Shown: piece after piece, positions 1 to 12,012 of the stretch
Layout: the number at the start of each line of letters is the position of its first letter
Numbering within the stretch: position 1 is the first letter of the stretch
DNA from: Circinella minor
Taxonomy: Eukaryota; Mucoromycota; Mucoromycetes; Mucorales; Lichtheimiaceae
Reading direction: 5' to 3'
DNA length: 64,000 nt
Assembly (NCBI GenBank): GCA_016758965.1
Contig: JAEPRB010000005.1
Location: 124,001-188,000, forward strand
Program-made: the position numbers and the translations under genes
The notes under the pieces: generated by a model
Seen by the model: only the letters and a program-made list of their open reading frames with translations
Told to the model about the DNA's origin: nothing
Databases searched by the model: none

Positions 1-156
1 GTAGACTAAGAACATAGATGATAGTGGAAAGAAGTAAGACAATGTGAGGTATATGGATATAATGTGTTTTGGCGAAAAGATGAATGAGAGAAATACAGAA
101 TTTAAGTAAATATATCGCCTGTAATAAATGTATTGAATGAACATATGGCATTTTTT

Positions 157-193
<37 letters not shown>

Positions 194-597
194 CTCAACC
201 AAAAAGCGCCGATCGTAAATTGGCAGTAGACTCTTTTCGACTTGATGAATTTTGACCACACTTCAAATGCTGGAGGAAGCACTTTGGATAATTTTTATTC
301 AAGAGTATAGTACTGATAATAGCTTTCAGAAAACAAAAACACAGATAGATATTGCGGTAGTAACTCAAATTAAAATATATCTTATTTCATAGAAAAAAAT
401 AAGTAAGTAGTGTTGTTCAAATATATATCAGAAAATAAAAAATAAAATGCGTAGCAACAAAAAGAACAGTAAAGCAACTTGTCATCTTTTAAGGGAGCTT
501 GGTACTGTTAGCCAACAATATGTATCTAATAGTCCACCCATCCACTGTGTTCAGTGACAGTAATGTAAAAAAACTGAAGGTAGTTAGTCAAAATATG
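1..597. other. AT-rich stretch with (GA)n microsatellite
   Basis: No gene is supported here. A pure GA/AG dinucleotide run occupies about 158-192. The open frame starting near 499 runs into the tandem-repeat array and shows no protein-like composition, so it is not called. Confidence 0.7.
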
Positions 598-2460
598 CGA
601 TATTTGCTTTTTTCTTTTATTGTTTACCTTGAGATATTAAAACCAGACATAGTAACCTTGATGAAGACAAAAAATAATCTGTCAGCGGTCCTCTGTAGCC
701 AACAGCAGTTGCTACCAACTACAAACAACGGTTGTCGCAGCAAGGATAGCTGTCAAGCCAGCCAGATTAATCACGGCAGGACCCTCTATGCCTTAACAAA
801 GCCCTTCAGCATAGCGCATCCGTCTGTCCCCTTTTTATCGGGCTAGCCATGTTCTTCATCGCATCTCGTAATCCGTCGACGGTCCCCTGTAGCCAACGGC
901 AATTACCACCAACTACAAGCAACAGTTGTCGCAGCAAGGATAGCTGTCAAGTCAGCCGAATTACTCGCAGCGGGACCCTCTATGCCTTAACAAAGTCCTT
1001 CAGCATAGCGCATCCGTCTGTCCCCTTTTTATCAGGCTAGCCACGTTTCAGTCGATGCATCAAAGGAGTAAAAACCAAGAGGTGCGTAACAGACAAAATA
1101 AGCCTACGTTAATATAAAAAGTGTATTAGTCATAAGCAGCACATTTAATAGCTGATTCCCACGTTCAATAACTTCTTTCACATCCCTGCTCCAAAAACAA
1201 CAATATCCATCTACTAACTTCTAATAACAGTAATAACCCCCGCCCCCACAAAAAAAAAAATACAAAATAAATAAATGATTGCCACAATATTTGCTCTTTT
1301 CTTTTGTTGTTTACCTTGCGATATTAAAACCAGACGTAGTAACCTTGATGAAGACAAAAAAATAATCTGTCAGCGGTCCTCTGTAGCCAACAGCAGTTGC
1401 TACCAACTACAAACAACGGTTGTCGCAGCAAGGATAGCTGTCAAGCCAGCCAGATTAATCACGGCAGGACCCTCTATGCCTTAACAAAGCCCTTCAGCAT
1501 AGCGCATCCGTCTGTCCCCTTTTTATCGGGCTAGCCATGTTCTTCATCGCATCTCATAATCCGTTGACGGTTCCCTGTAGCCAACGGCAATTACCACCAA
1601 CTACAAGCAACAGTTGTCGCAGCAAGGATAGCTGTCAAGTCAGCCGAATTACTCGCAGCGGGACCCTCTATGCCTTAACAAAGTCCTTCAGCATAGCGCA
1701 TCCGTCTGTCCCCTTTTTATCAGGCTAGCCACGTTTCAGTCGATGCATCAAAGGAGTAAAAACCAAGAGGTGCGTAACAGACAAAATAAACCTACGTTAA
1801 TATAAAAAGTGTATTAGTCATAAGCAGCACATTTGATAGCTGATTCCCACGTTCAATAACTTCTTTCACATCCCTGCTCCAAAAACAACAATATCCATCT
1901 ACTAACTTCTAATAACAGTAATAACCCCCGCCCCCACAAAAAAAAAAAATACAAAATAAATAAATGATTGCCACAATATTTGCTCTTTTCTTTTGTTGTT
2001 TACCTTGCGATATTAAAACCAGACGTAGTAACCTTGATGAAGACAAAAAAATAATCTGTCAGCGGTCCTCTGTAGCCAACAGCAGTTGCTACCAACTACA
2101 AACAACGGTTGTCGCAGCAAGGATAGCTGTCAAGCCAGCCAGATTAATCACGGCAGGACCCTCTATGCCTTAACAAAGCCCTTCAGCATAGCGCATCCGT
2201 CTGTCCCCTTTTTATCGGGCTAGCCATGTTCTTCATCGCATCTCATAATCCGTTGACGGTCCCCTGTAGCCAACGGCAATTACCACCAACTACAAGCAAC
2301 AGTTGTCGCAGCAAGGATAGCTGTCAAGTCAGCCGAATTACTCGCAGCGGGACCCTCTATGCCTTAACAAAGTCCTTCAGCATAGCGCATCCGTCTGTCC
2401 CCTTTTTATCAGGCTAGCCACGTTTCAGTCGATGCATCAAAGGAGTAAAAATTAAGAGGT
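598..2460. repeat. Tandem array, 689-bp period, three copies
   Basis: Near-identical text recurs at an offset of 689 bp: the segment starting tattaaaaccagacgtagta lies near 1321 and again near 2010, with a diverged first copy near 630. The last two units are almost identical, differing at a few bases, which suggests recent duplication. Each unit also contains an internal direct duplication of about 165 bp, offset about 194 bp, sharing agcatagcgcatccgtctgt, so the GC-richer module occurs six times. The array ends abruptly near 2460, where copy 3 diverges into unique AT-rich DNA. Short open frames of 63-69 codons repeat with the units, have no recognisable domain and are not called as genes. 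This may be a subtelomeric or satellite-like repeat, or part of a larger mobile element. Its function is unknown. Confidence 0.9.
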
Positions 2461-4100
2461 GCGTAACAGATAGACAAAAATAGATAATTTTAAAATATCG
2501 ACTTCTTTATAATTATATTATTAAAAAGATCATTAGTCAATATATTCAATGAAACCTTTCTCATTAATAATTTTTTCTTTACATACGTAGCTATTATAAA
2601 GATGGAAATAAATTCGGTGGTCTGCAAGATTTTCAAAAAGTAATGTCCTTCCAAAAAAAAAAAAATGCTTTAATAGTATCTAGGAGTGTTGTTATGTGAG
2701 GAAGTCAAATTGACACTCAGCCATGCATAATAAAAAATAATGCGCAGTCGTTGATGAACAAATACTCAGACTCTCTTCCAGTTATGAGTTGGCTCTCGAA
2801 AATGTATTTAGTTCGACTAAGTGCTTACTTTAAAGCGTTTGTTTTATTTCAACTATCCAGAAAAAGTTTGAAAAATATGTTTACGAAGAAGTATATCTTC
2901 CGGATGTCTGGCAGGAAATGATATAATTATAACAGGATTTGGATTAATCGTTAGTGATTATAAGTATTGAAGAATTGGAAGGCGACGTATAAAATGTATA
3001 GAGTCTAACAAATTAACTTATAAAAAAAATACCTTTTAATCATCATCTTTTATACGTAAGAACAGAAAGATATTTAAATACCACCATAATGATACGGTAT
3101 AAAAAAATTATATTAATTTCCGTTAGACAATATCCTTTGTAAGTGGTGATAAAAAGCTTTTTTTTTTTAATGGGTTGGAACAAAAAGTGGCGATCAACTG
3201 CAGATTAAATATTCGCACAGAAAGCAGACATATTTTTTTTTGCCTTTTTCTTTCACTTACTGCTCGATGCCCAGGCTTTTTCACTTATGAGGATAAGCAA
3301 CTTTGGTCTTCCTGACCTGGAAGAACCCAAGTGCTCGATCAAGTCTAGTGCAAAAAAGTATTTCATTCATTAGAAGAAAGTTATTGAGCACTACAGCAGC
3401 AAAAGAAAAATGCTGTTAGCAAATTGAATGAAGGAATCAGATAAAACAATGACCTGATAATTCGCGTTGGAGTGCGATACACGTGCCTGCTTTCAAGTTT
3501 TGTGGACATTACCGACAATTCCCGAAAGTCAATCAAAGCGAGTTAATCGCTATGATTTCGTAAGTAATTGTGTATATATAGCTAATGTATATATTGACTT
3601 ATTACATATTTACGTTACATGATTAAATATATTAAATATATTAAATTATACATTTTTTCATACTGTTTCTTATTTCTTATAATATAAATTTTATTTCTTT
3701 CTTTAGGATCTCTCTGTCATTACGCTTCTTAATCAATTGAATCTGTTTTCTAGGCGTCTTTCGATCCTTTCGGCGCTCTTCTTGGTACCACTAATAGGAC
3801 GTTTTCATGACAGTTCAGCTTCATCCGAAGCCTTGCGTTTTCTTTTGGCATCCTTGGCCCTTGCTTTCTTCCTCTTTTCGTCCTTGGGCACTTCTTTATG
3901 GGCTTTCGACTTTTGACTCTTGGAAAAAACTTATTTCCATCTCATAGATGAGTCTGACTGTTGAAGCCTTCAGGTTGACCTTACTGGATTTGATGGCGAT
4001 CACGTTTACATTATGAAATATGCAAGCTTTAATGGGAAGCTTTTAGAACTTTATATGTACTGAGATCTTTTTTTTTTCAGTAGATTCAACAGAAAACCGC
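2461..4100. other. AT-rich intergenic DNA with a possible basic coding trace
   Basis: No intact gene is seen. On the minus strand, about 3930-3710 reads as a lysine/arginine-rich stretch broken by a stop and a frame change, with a second basic run further on. It could be the ruin of a nuclear basic protein or of a transposon ORF. The rest is AT-rich with homopolymer tracts. Confidence 0.4.
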
Positions 4101-4378
4101 CTTAAGATCATCTGCTGTTACAAAATCATAATTAACAGTCTGGGTAACAGTTTCTGACAGTTAAATTGGCTAAAATGTGCAGCTGATGCTGTGATACTGA
4201 CTGTGAAGAAAATTATACAGCCAATTTTTTTTGAAAGCAAGCAGCTGTGAAACTTAACAGTTTTTATTAAGAACTTCTAAACTTAACAGCATTGTAACCA
4301 CTACTACTGCTGTTAAATTTAACATAGTAGCGGCTTTAACAGCACCGCTGTGGATGGCCGAAATGGAGATGTTTATCA
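4101..4378. mobile_element. Putative MITE-like insertion rich in TTAACAG/CTGTTAA
   Basis: The motif TTAACAG, its complement CTGTTAA or a one-base variant occurs at least seven times between about 4134 and 4345. The sequence ttcaacagaaaaccgcc at about 4085-4101 is matched by ttcaacagaaatccgcc at about 7261-7277. In the second locus that block lies only about 15 bp from the next homologous block (cgatctt...aacattaaaaaataaaaa), whereas here about 275 bp intervene. The second locus therefore looks like an empty site. Small non-autonomous DNA elements with such palindromic ends are common in fungal genomes. No transposase is encoded, and exact termini and target duplication are unresolved. Confidence 0.45.
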
Positions 4379-5600
4379 TCGATCTTTTAATTTTTAATAA
4401 TGAAGATCGAACATTAAAAAATAAAAAGATATTCGCGCAAGGCATTTTTAGCATCTTGTAAGTAACCCAAGTGTAAAGTATAACTTTTTCTACTTTCTAT
4501 ATATATTGACCAATATATTATTATAACATGATAGCGCAAAAGAGATTTATAACAACACAATAAACATCTCTGATTCTGAAGCGTCTTGGAACGACGGTAT
4601 ACTATGGCTTTAATGAAGGCATGTGCTCGCTATATGCGCCTTAGCAGTGGAACAAAGGTTTATTTCATTCCAGGAGAAGCCACTCTTAAAGCGATGAACA
4701 ATACAAAGAAGGCGGCAACATCCAAAGCACCATATCTCGCTGATGCGATACTCCGGCTCGTAGATCTAGATGATCTTGAAATTTGTGTCCTTGAGATATC
4801 GAATGCGTATAAAGAAGCTGGAAAAGCAAAAGTCAGTTTTGATCATCACAAAGGAATGTTTGCTTGGTTATCAATGATTAGAAACGTAGGATATTAAAAA
4901 TACCCATTCACAGATTAGAATGTGTTTGGAAAAATGAAAGTTTATTTTATCCATGCCCACGGTGAGTTCAAAAGAATTGCTATGGTATCAAATTTATACT
5001 GAGAAGTGTGTTATTATTTTCTACGGGTGATGCAATTCGGGTATGGTCTCTGAGTACACCCGAAAAAGGTGTTTACCTCATGATAAAGGAGTTAAGAAGG
5101 GAATTATATGATTTCTTAGATGGGAGCTGGAACTTGACGGTAAGAGTAGTTAATTTTTTGTTTCAATTAAATGTACTTTCAGCTAATTACCCGGATAATA
5201 GTTAACGTTGAAAGAAAGTGGCCAAGCTCTTTAAAAATTCAAGAAGCGAACGAAGAAGGTCTTGTACGGCAGCGAAAGACGGATAAAATAACACCAATGA
5301 CTGTTATCGACTTCGTAACAAGTTGGTCTTCCCAACTCGAACTCAAATACATGAGTTCTTGTACAAGCTTCTTCAGGAGTATAAAAGGATTGTCGGGCTG
5401 GAAAAATGAGAAATTAATTTTTTTTCTCTACTATAGACAGGGCTGGTCTATAACATCAATGACTGCCCTGGTTAATCCAGTCATACTAAAAATGGGAGAA
5501 AAAAACACACGCAACAATAGCTACTGATGGTGCGCCAATAAGCTGTCCATATATTTCCTCGGAAGAAGAATTTGAAGGAAGTGATCTGGAGTATGAAAAT
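4379..5600 (+). pseudogene. Decayed copy of a lineage-specific repeated gene family (C-terminal part)
   Basis: Several same-strand fragments read as one broken protein. The 4604-4897 frame begins MALMKACARYMRLSS and includes YLADAILRLVDLDDLEICVL and SFDHHKGMFAWLSMIRN. A stop follows, then KMKVYFIHAHGEF near 4930. A frame change leads to IRVWSLSTPEKGVYLMIKEL near 5030-5095. After an intron-like gap comes a tail with NPVILKMGEK near 5471 and an acidic end (PYISSEEEFEGSDLEYE) near 5547-5600. I recall this order of motifs, ending in an acidic tail, from large uncharacterised families repeated in Mucoromycota genomes; no biochemical function is known to me. Stops and frame changes make it a pseudogene. 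A degenerate copy of its start lies at 7291-7735. Confidence 0.55.
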
Positions 5601-6340
5601 TGTATTTTACAATGACAAAATTAATAGCTTTGGTCTTTGTAACTATATCTTTTATCATAATTTTTTTCACAACACCTTTAGCAACCATTCATTCCATTTC
5701 ACAATTTCTTGTCTTTTCACCATGAAAATAATTTTATTATTATATTTAAGTTCACTTTTGCGTAGCCCTTAACCAATACACTTGAATAACATAGACTTAC
5801 ATATGTTCCTCCACACGATACAATGGTTCGCTTAGTTTAAATAAAGCTGAAATTTCTACATTTATGCAATTCTTACGAATTTAGCGTTTTTGGTAATCCG
5901 TAAAACCCCGACTATATATATATATAGTCGCAAAAAATAATAATCTTCTTTTGATAACTAGTTTTTTCTTTTAGTATGCTGATTTTATCAATATGTAAAA
6001 TGGGACGAGACTAGAACTATTTATTAGAGCTAGTTCTAGTGTTCACTTTGAATTTTTAATTTTAATCCAGAAAAAATCACAAATGACGTCGAACAAAAAA
6101 AGTTAATTTTACTTCATGACAATTGCTGTGCAAAGCGAAAAACAATATCCATTCGCTACATCCAGTTTAAATGTACATTCAACATTCCCGTGTCGACTAC
6201 CACAATTTTTTTTTTTTTACTTTTGGTTCAAAAATTTCACTTGGAACTCACGTATTTTTACTTCCTAAGAGTGTTGAAGCTCCAAGAAGTTGTTATGATA
6301 AGGTCTACATAATGTTGTAAGGAGCGGGTATGGTATTGTT
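5601..6340. other. AT-rich DNA without a recognisable gene
   Basis: Only short open frames without protein-like composition are present. A TA-rich palindrome sits near 5913-5930. Nothing else was identified. Confidence 0.6.
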
Positions 6341-7130
6341 CAATCCTACTCAATGAGGATAATATCATCATGGCAGTTGGCTGTGTAGCCAGTGGTAATT
6401 ACTCGGTATATAAAGTAAAGACAAAAAAATTCAAGAAGGAGAGAGGGGCAGAAGAAAATATGGCTCTTTCCATTACTCAAGACCAGAACGACAACGCTAA
6501 TCCATTGTTGAACTTCGATAATGGTCAAGCTCTCGAAAATTATTACAAGGCAAGGGAACATTGGTTGAATAGTACGGACAACTATTATTGATGTATGGTA
6601 CAATAATTCTTTCTACAAGAATGAAGCAGTGTTGAATATTCTAAATAATTGATTTTCAACACCATACACCTATTAAAAAAGGTTTCTATTAATGGATCAT
6701 ATTGTTGATCATGTTATTCTATTTATCAATACTAATGGCGCCAATCGGTATATTGCAAATTGGTATGCATTGGCTAAACCTAAATAACTTTTATATACTA
6801 TACTTTAGATTCATATGGCATAGTTTCCTTGTACTAAGCAAAGCTTTGTTGAAGAATAAAACCAACAGTCCTAGTACCATCGTCTTACATTTTCAATCAG
6901 TGGATGTCTCGACGTCGTTTTGTTGATGTTATCCTTTAAAGCTCATATGCTTGAGCATTCCGGAATTATAACTGACAAAGTGGTAAGTAATTCTCTATTT
7001 CCAATTCTTTGTGCATTTATCAATGAATATTACACAAACCTTCCGGATGCAATGGTTCCTGAAAGGTATATATGTACTTTTTTAATTGTCATACATATTA
7101 ACCCGTCATGTTTTTGTTTTTATATATAGA
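6341..7130 (+). pseudogene. Weak coding traces upstream of the transposase remnant
   Basis: Two plus-strand fragments have plausible amino-acid composition. One is at 6370-6591 and ends in a hydrophilic stretch (LENYYKAREHWLNSTDNYY). The other is at 6920-7070 and contains SFKAHMLEHSGIITDKV followed by a possible splice site. They are collinear with the tnp2-like remnant downstream and may be its 5' exons, but I cannot match them to a named domain. Confidence 0.3.
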
Positions 7131-7290
7131 CAATTAATTGATATTAATATACTTTGGAACTTATCGTTCACCAAAGGTGTCACAAAAAATAAAAGAAATG
7201 TATGTATATGGTACTTTTATTTGGTGTTGAAGCGTAATTTTATAAGAACTGACAAATATATTCAACAGAAATCCGCCAAAGAAATAAGGG

Positions 7291-7735
7291 TCGATCTTTC
7301 AATTACTAATTAAAATCGAACATTAAAAAATAAAAAATATTCGTCCAAGATATTTTCAACGTATTGTAAGTAACCCAAGTGTAAAGTATAACTTTTTCTA
7401 CTTTCTATATATATTAATCAATATATTATTATAGCACGATAGTGCAAGAGAAATTTATAATAATACAATAAATATCAGTGAATCTGAGGCGTCTTGGAAT
7501 GACGAATTGCTATGACCTTTAATGAAGGCGTTCGCTTGTTATATGCGCCTTAGCAGTGAAGCAAAGGTTTCTTTCGTTCCCGGAGAAGCTACTCTTAAGC
7601 AATGAACAACACAAAGGTTGCAACACCAAAAGCATCATATCTCGCTGATGCGATACTTCGGCTCGTTGATTTTGATGATCTTGAAATCTGTGTCCTTGAG
7701 ACATCAAATGCATATAAAGAAGTTGGGAACAGATG
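7291..7735 (+). repeat. Diverged duplicate of 4379-4827
   Basis: About 430 bp align with 4379-4827 over both non-coding DNA (shared gtaagtaacccaagtgtaaa and actttttctactttctatat) and the start of the decayed gene (atgcgccttagcagtg; gttcccggagaagctactct). Stops and indels interrupt the frame in this copy. Similarity ends near 7735, where sequence leading into the transposase remnant begins. The two copies are therefore either a segmental duplication or the same element family truncated differently. Confidence 0.75.
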
Positions 7736-8935
7736 ATGAGTTTGTACAAGAGATGCCAGTAAGTTGAAAACAATATTTCCGAATAATGTCATTTACTGAC
7801 CTTTTTTCTTTGTATTGTAATATAGGATTATGGTATCAAGAGGGCAACTAAATTTGGTCAATTAAAATCTTTCCATGGGTACAGCTTTTTTGGGTTGGAT
7901 GAAATGCACTGCATTGGGGCTAACGTGACAAGAAAGCGGTGGGACATGATTACCGGCAATTTTTCAAGTACTAATGTGAATTCCACTATCAAACTTCGCC
8001 GTGGACCATGTTCAGATATAGGTACGGCGATTGTCGATTCAGGATCAACACTACCATCTAGAATTTTTGATGGAGCATTCAGAGGTATGTATACATTTAT
8101 TTTCTTTATATATACCTGTATGCTAAAATAATTTATCAATATTTATTAATGTACCAGTTTCATTGATAGATGTATCAAAAAAGACAGGCTTACTTAATGC
8201 GTTCCGTCCATTGGATCATGTTCCTTCAACTAATAGTTCCAACACTTGTGTTTGAACAACTAGTAGAAGTGAGTATGGTCGCCATTCTGAACAAGTGGAA
8301 GCTATTATGTCTCTTGTAATAAAATGTACCTTATCCTTACAATGGGAGATTGACAGAGAAGATCACACTAAATAAAAAAGTAAGTGTAAATCTTTTTATT
8401 TTGTTTATTAAATTTTGATCAATAATTTAATTATATTTAGACATTTACGTGCCTGGCGCTTACATATAAAAAACCATATGGATCATAATTTATATACGGT
8501 GAATTTTCACTTGCTTCGTCACTTCCCCGATATAATCGAAAAGTTAGGCCCCTCGCGTGGTTACAGTACACGATTGGCAGAGCGTGCGATTGGTTAGTAT
8601 ATTATTACTAAATACCCCATTGCTACACTATTGAATATATACGGAAAAATAAAAATGATATCTTTCTTATTAATAATAACATATTATATTATGATTATAA
8701 TTTCCATAACAACCAGAGTACCATATTCAAGGTTCCTTGGTTACAAATATCCCCTGTACTGTTTCTTTGTAGATACTCAAACCTTATAATGTCGTGACGT
8801 TTCCCTCAGTTTGTAAAAAAAAAAAAAAAAGCTGTGCAACATCACTGTATGGCAGAGACCAACCACAAGGAACCATTCAAATCCAGGTTGGTGTGCCCGA
8901 AAGGGGGGAAGGATTGACCTGTATTACTTGGTAAG
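7736..8935 (+). pseudogene. Remnant of tnp2/DUF4218-type transposase gene
   Basis: Exon-like blocks separated by GT-AG introns read in order as follows. About 7826-8082 contains FFGLDEMHCIGANVTRKRW and TAIVDSGSTLPSRIFDGAFR. About 8171-8268 contains RQAYLMRSVHWIMFLQLIVP. About 8440-8592 contains YTVNFHLLRHFPDIIEKLGP and SRGYSTRLAERAIG. About 8837-8932 contains YGRDQPQGTIQIQVGVP. Aspartate-led DxMH, a wall of hydrophobics before a long helix, and the HLPxxI..GPxRxYSxRxxERxIG signature are what I recall of Transposase_21/DUF4218-like proteins of CACTA-type elements as found in Mucoromycota. Stops (for example in the block after 8270) and the missing 5' part indicate decay. Terminal inverted repeats were not found. 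The IVDSG string superficially resembles an aspartic-protease active site but the context does not fit. Confidence 0.55.
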
Positions 8936-9544
8936 CATTATATCTTTGTTATTTTTTAATATATCAATTGATTGTATAATGAGAAGCAATGTTTCTGATT
9001 ATAATCTATGTTTTCTTTTTTTACATGTTAGAATAATCATCTGAAGAGTTTCTTTAAATTTTGCTTACGGTAAGTTAATATACATTGGAATAACTGTGGA
9101 TTGAGACTATTACTACTACTACTAGTAGTGGTAGCAGTAGTATTGTTATTATAATTATGCAGTGCTAATAATTTATTTATTAACTTACTTCTTTTTTATT
9201 TTATATATACATTTCGATTGGATCTCGTTAGATTTGAATATTTTGACTTGTAAAAATTGACAATAAAACACTCACACAGTACTTGTGATACATGGATGTT
9301 ACCCATTCAAATTTAAATTGTATATATTTATCAAAGCACTTTGTAACACATATAATATGGATGAACTTTTTTTTTTTTTTTTACTTTTATGGAAGTCAGA
9401 ATGATTATTTACATATTCTTATTATCATAAAAATTTCAAAGTAAATTATTATTAATATTATATGTATGATGTTTATTTATATTGAAATCTTGTTATAAAA
9501 GTAAAATTATCAAAAAGAAAAAGATGAAATAAAAAAAAAATGAA
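8936..9544. other. AT-rich intergenic DNA
   Basis: Contains a short (CTA/TAG)n-like tract near 9107-9142 and poly-T runs. It separates the transposon remnant from the 3' end of the transporter gene. No gene seen. Confidence 0.6.
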
Positions 9545-12012
9545 CTATTTAACACGCAAAATAAACCGACTGAATCCAGCTGCAACCAAGGACATAAGAC
9601 CACCAAATGCTAGAACTGATGCGACACCCGATGCTTCATCACTGTTTGGTGCTGTTACGTCTGCTGCTGCAAAGATGAATCCAGCTATGGCTGAAGTTAC
9701 AAACTGAGGTAGAACTATATAAATGTTATGAACACCCAATATCATACCGGCATCAAATTCTTCTTTTTGTTTTTGTTGATCCTCTTCCAACTGTCGTGGG
9801 GATTCCGATGATGATGATGATGAAGAAGGTGTATTGACTGTTTCGTTTAGTAATAACTTTTGTCGACGTTCATCTTCAAAACTGACATATTCTCCAACTA
9901 AAGAAAACGGAATCCATAATACAATAGCCCATGGAATACCCATTACAGTCAAAATAATAGTTGCGGCAGAAACGGATCGAATGAACCATGCTGAAAGTAA
10001 TGCAGCTGCGGATATTAAAAGAGATGTGGTATAAATAGTGTCGAGGCGGAAGAATCGAACTTTTTCAAATCTGGCTGCAACAGCTGGGATAACGACCCCA
10101 GCAATGACTGAACAAATAGAGTAACACAACAATGCAAAGGAACCTGCTCGGGTTCCTTCCGTCCAGTTACGATTGTCATCAGATGGGTGCGTAGCAAAGT
10201 AAATGTCAGATACCCATTGAGTACTATAATAGGAAATTAACATATGTCATTTAAAAAAAATGTCATCATGCTTATCATCTCTTCTTCCTTGGACCCAAAT
10301 ATTATATGTAAAAAAAATACCCATTATAATTTACCTATAAAATAAGAAAGGGAACCAACCCATCCACGCGAAAAATTGTGTGTTACAAAGAGTTTGTACT
10401 TCTTTAGGAAGAGTAGTAAAAGCACGCCAGATATAAGCAAGAGTATGATACATAGACCTTTTTTTTTTAAAAATAATAATAATCAAATATCTCACATTTA
10501 GCAAACAATAGCAATCAAAAGAGCCTCATTATTTTCATTATTACACTACTACAAGAACCACTATTACTACTACTTACATTTCTTGATCATCTTCTCGTTC
10601 TACAGGCTTTTCGTGAACTGTTAAACAAGTGATTCCCAATGTGACAATAAAAACGACAATAGCGACAATACAAAATCCTTTCATCTGTGAATCACCAAGC
10701 CAAGGAGCATACTTTACCAAATCAATGAATCCAACAAAATATCCAATAACTTGAGCAGCATTACTCATACGAGCACTCCAAGCATTTGCTAACTCTTGTT
10801 GCCATAAAGGTGGAATATCTAAAATTAATGCACGGCATATAGCTTGTACACCATTTAAAGTGAAATCCATAAAATAAAATGATACCACAGCAACAATAAT
10901 AGCATTTGTATGTGCCTAATTTTTTTTTTAAACAAACAAACATCACATCAGTTCTTCATTCCTCGTGTTACCCATTTTCAAAAGATATGATATCTCTTTC
11001 TTTTTTCGTTCCAGGGGTCAAACAAGATCATATGACCATTGCGCCTTATAAGTCCCCCTTTTATTCCTCGGAGGTCCTTTTTTCTGTCACTTCGAACCCA
11101 TAAAGAACGAAAAATAGAATGAACAAAGAAAAAAAAAAGAATACTTACAGCAGTGTCTGGGTCCCCATGAACTATACGAGAAGCAAATTGACCAATTTCT
11201 TTTGCATAAGCGACCCCCAACATCGAAAAACATGTCAATATCCCAGCAACAATGATGAAAGGTCGACGCTTTCCAAAACGGGATGTACATTTATCACTCA
11301 ATGCACCAATCAACTGACCAGAAAATATTTCAAAAATAAAAATTAAAACAAGGTTTAACATGGATAATGGATGATGTATGATTAGTTTACACAGAATTTC
11401 TCTTTTCTTTGTGATATATAAATATTTCACGAGACTTTATTTTTCTCGTCTAACAAAATAAAAAAAAACTCACGGGTTGAACAAGTAAACCAGAGAGAGG
11501 TCCTGCTAACCATACAAGTGCTGTAAGTTCTTTGGAAATGTCAAGTGATAACAAATATGGCGTGCCATAACTAATTAAATTTATAATTACAGAAATTTTT
11601 TATAAATATTAATAAGTTTTTATATGAAAAGAAAACATGCTAAAGAGATCAAATTATAACTTACGATAATTCAACAGTCCCTAGATAAATAAATGATAAT
11701 AATAATAATAATAATAATAAGCATACATTTACTTTATAATAAAAAAAAATGTATATTTTAAATGAAAAATGAAAACATACAAGTAAATTGAACACCGGCC
11801 ATACAAATGGTTAATCCTAAAATTTGTAATAAACCAAGACCTGGATCTGTTGTTTCTAGTTGACTTGGTTTGACATAAGGTAATGATTGACCAGTACTAT
11901 GATAAGTTGAAGGATCAAAAGAGGAACGACGTCGTCTATACTTTGGACGACTAACAGGAGGTTTATGCTGTTGTTGGTGTAAAAGCGGAGTCTTTTGGTC
12001 GGCGTCTGTCAT
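9545..12012 (-). CDS. MFS sugar transporter, sucrose/H+ symporter (SLC45-like) type
   Basis: Nine exons join in frame: 12012-11781, 11680-11665, 11570-11474, 11313-11149, 10915-10578, 10457-10335 and 10223-9545 are the clearest, giving about 549 residues with some twelve hydrophobic segments. A hydrophilic N-terminus (PLLHQQQHK, then arginine-rich) precedes TM1. WTVELSYGTPYLLSL, in TM1, spans the 16-nt exon, and LVWLAGPLSGLLVQP is followed by SDKCTSRFGKRRPFI, the MFS loop 2-3 signature (D-x-x-x-x-R-x-G-R-R). These are characteristic of the GPH/sucrose-transporter family of plants, S. pombe Sut1 and animal SLC45, which import disaccharides with protons at the plasma membrane. A serine- and glutamate-rich loop lies before the last membrane segments. 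Substrate cannot be assigned from sequence. The start was chosen as the first ATG of the exon carrying the MTDADQKTPLL N-terminus. Confidence 0.85.

Noticed and set aside
849..2417. Repeated 63-69-codon open frames as a small gene family
   Set aside because: They recur only because the DNA unit recurs, overlap the module boundaries and have no domain or codon evidence.
8030..8080. IVDSGS string resembling an aspartic-protease active site
   Set aside because: The flanking blocks match transposase-like order and not the A1 protease fold, and no second active-site motif is nearby.
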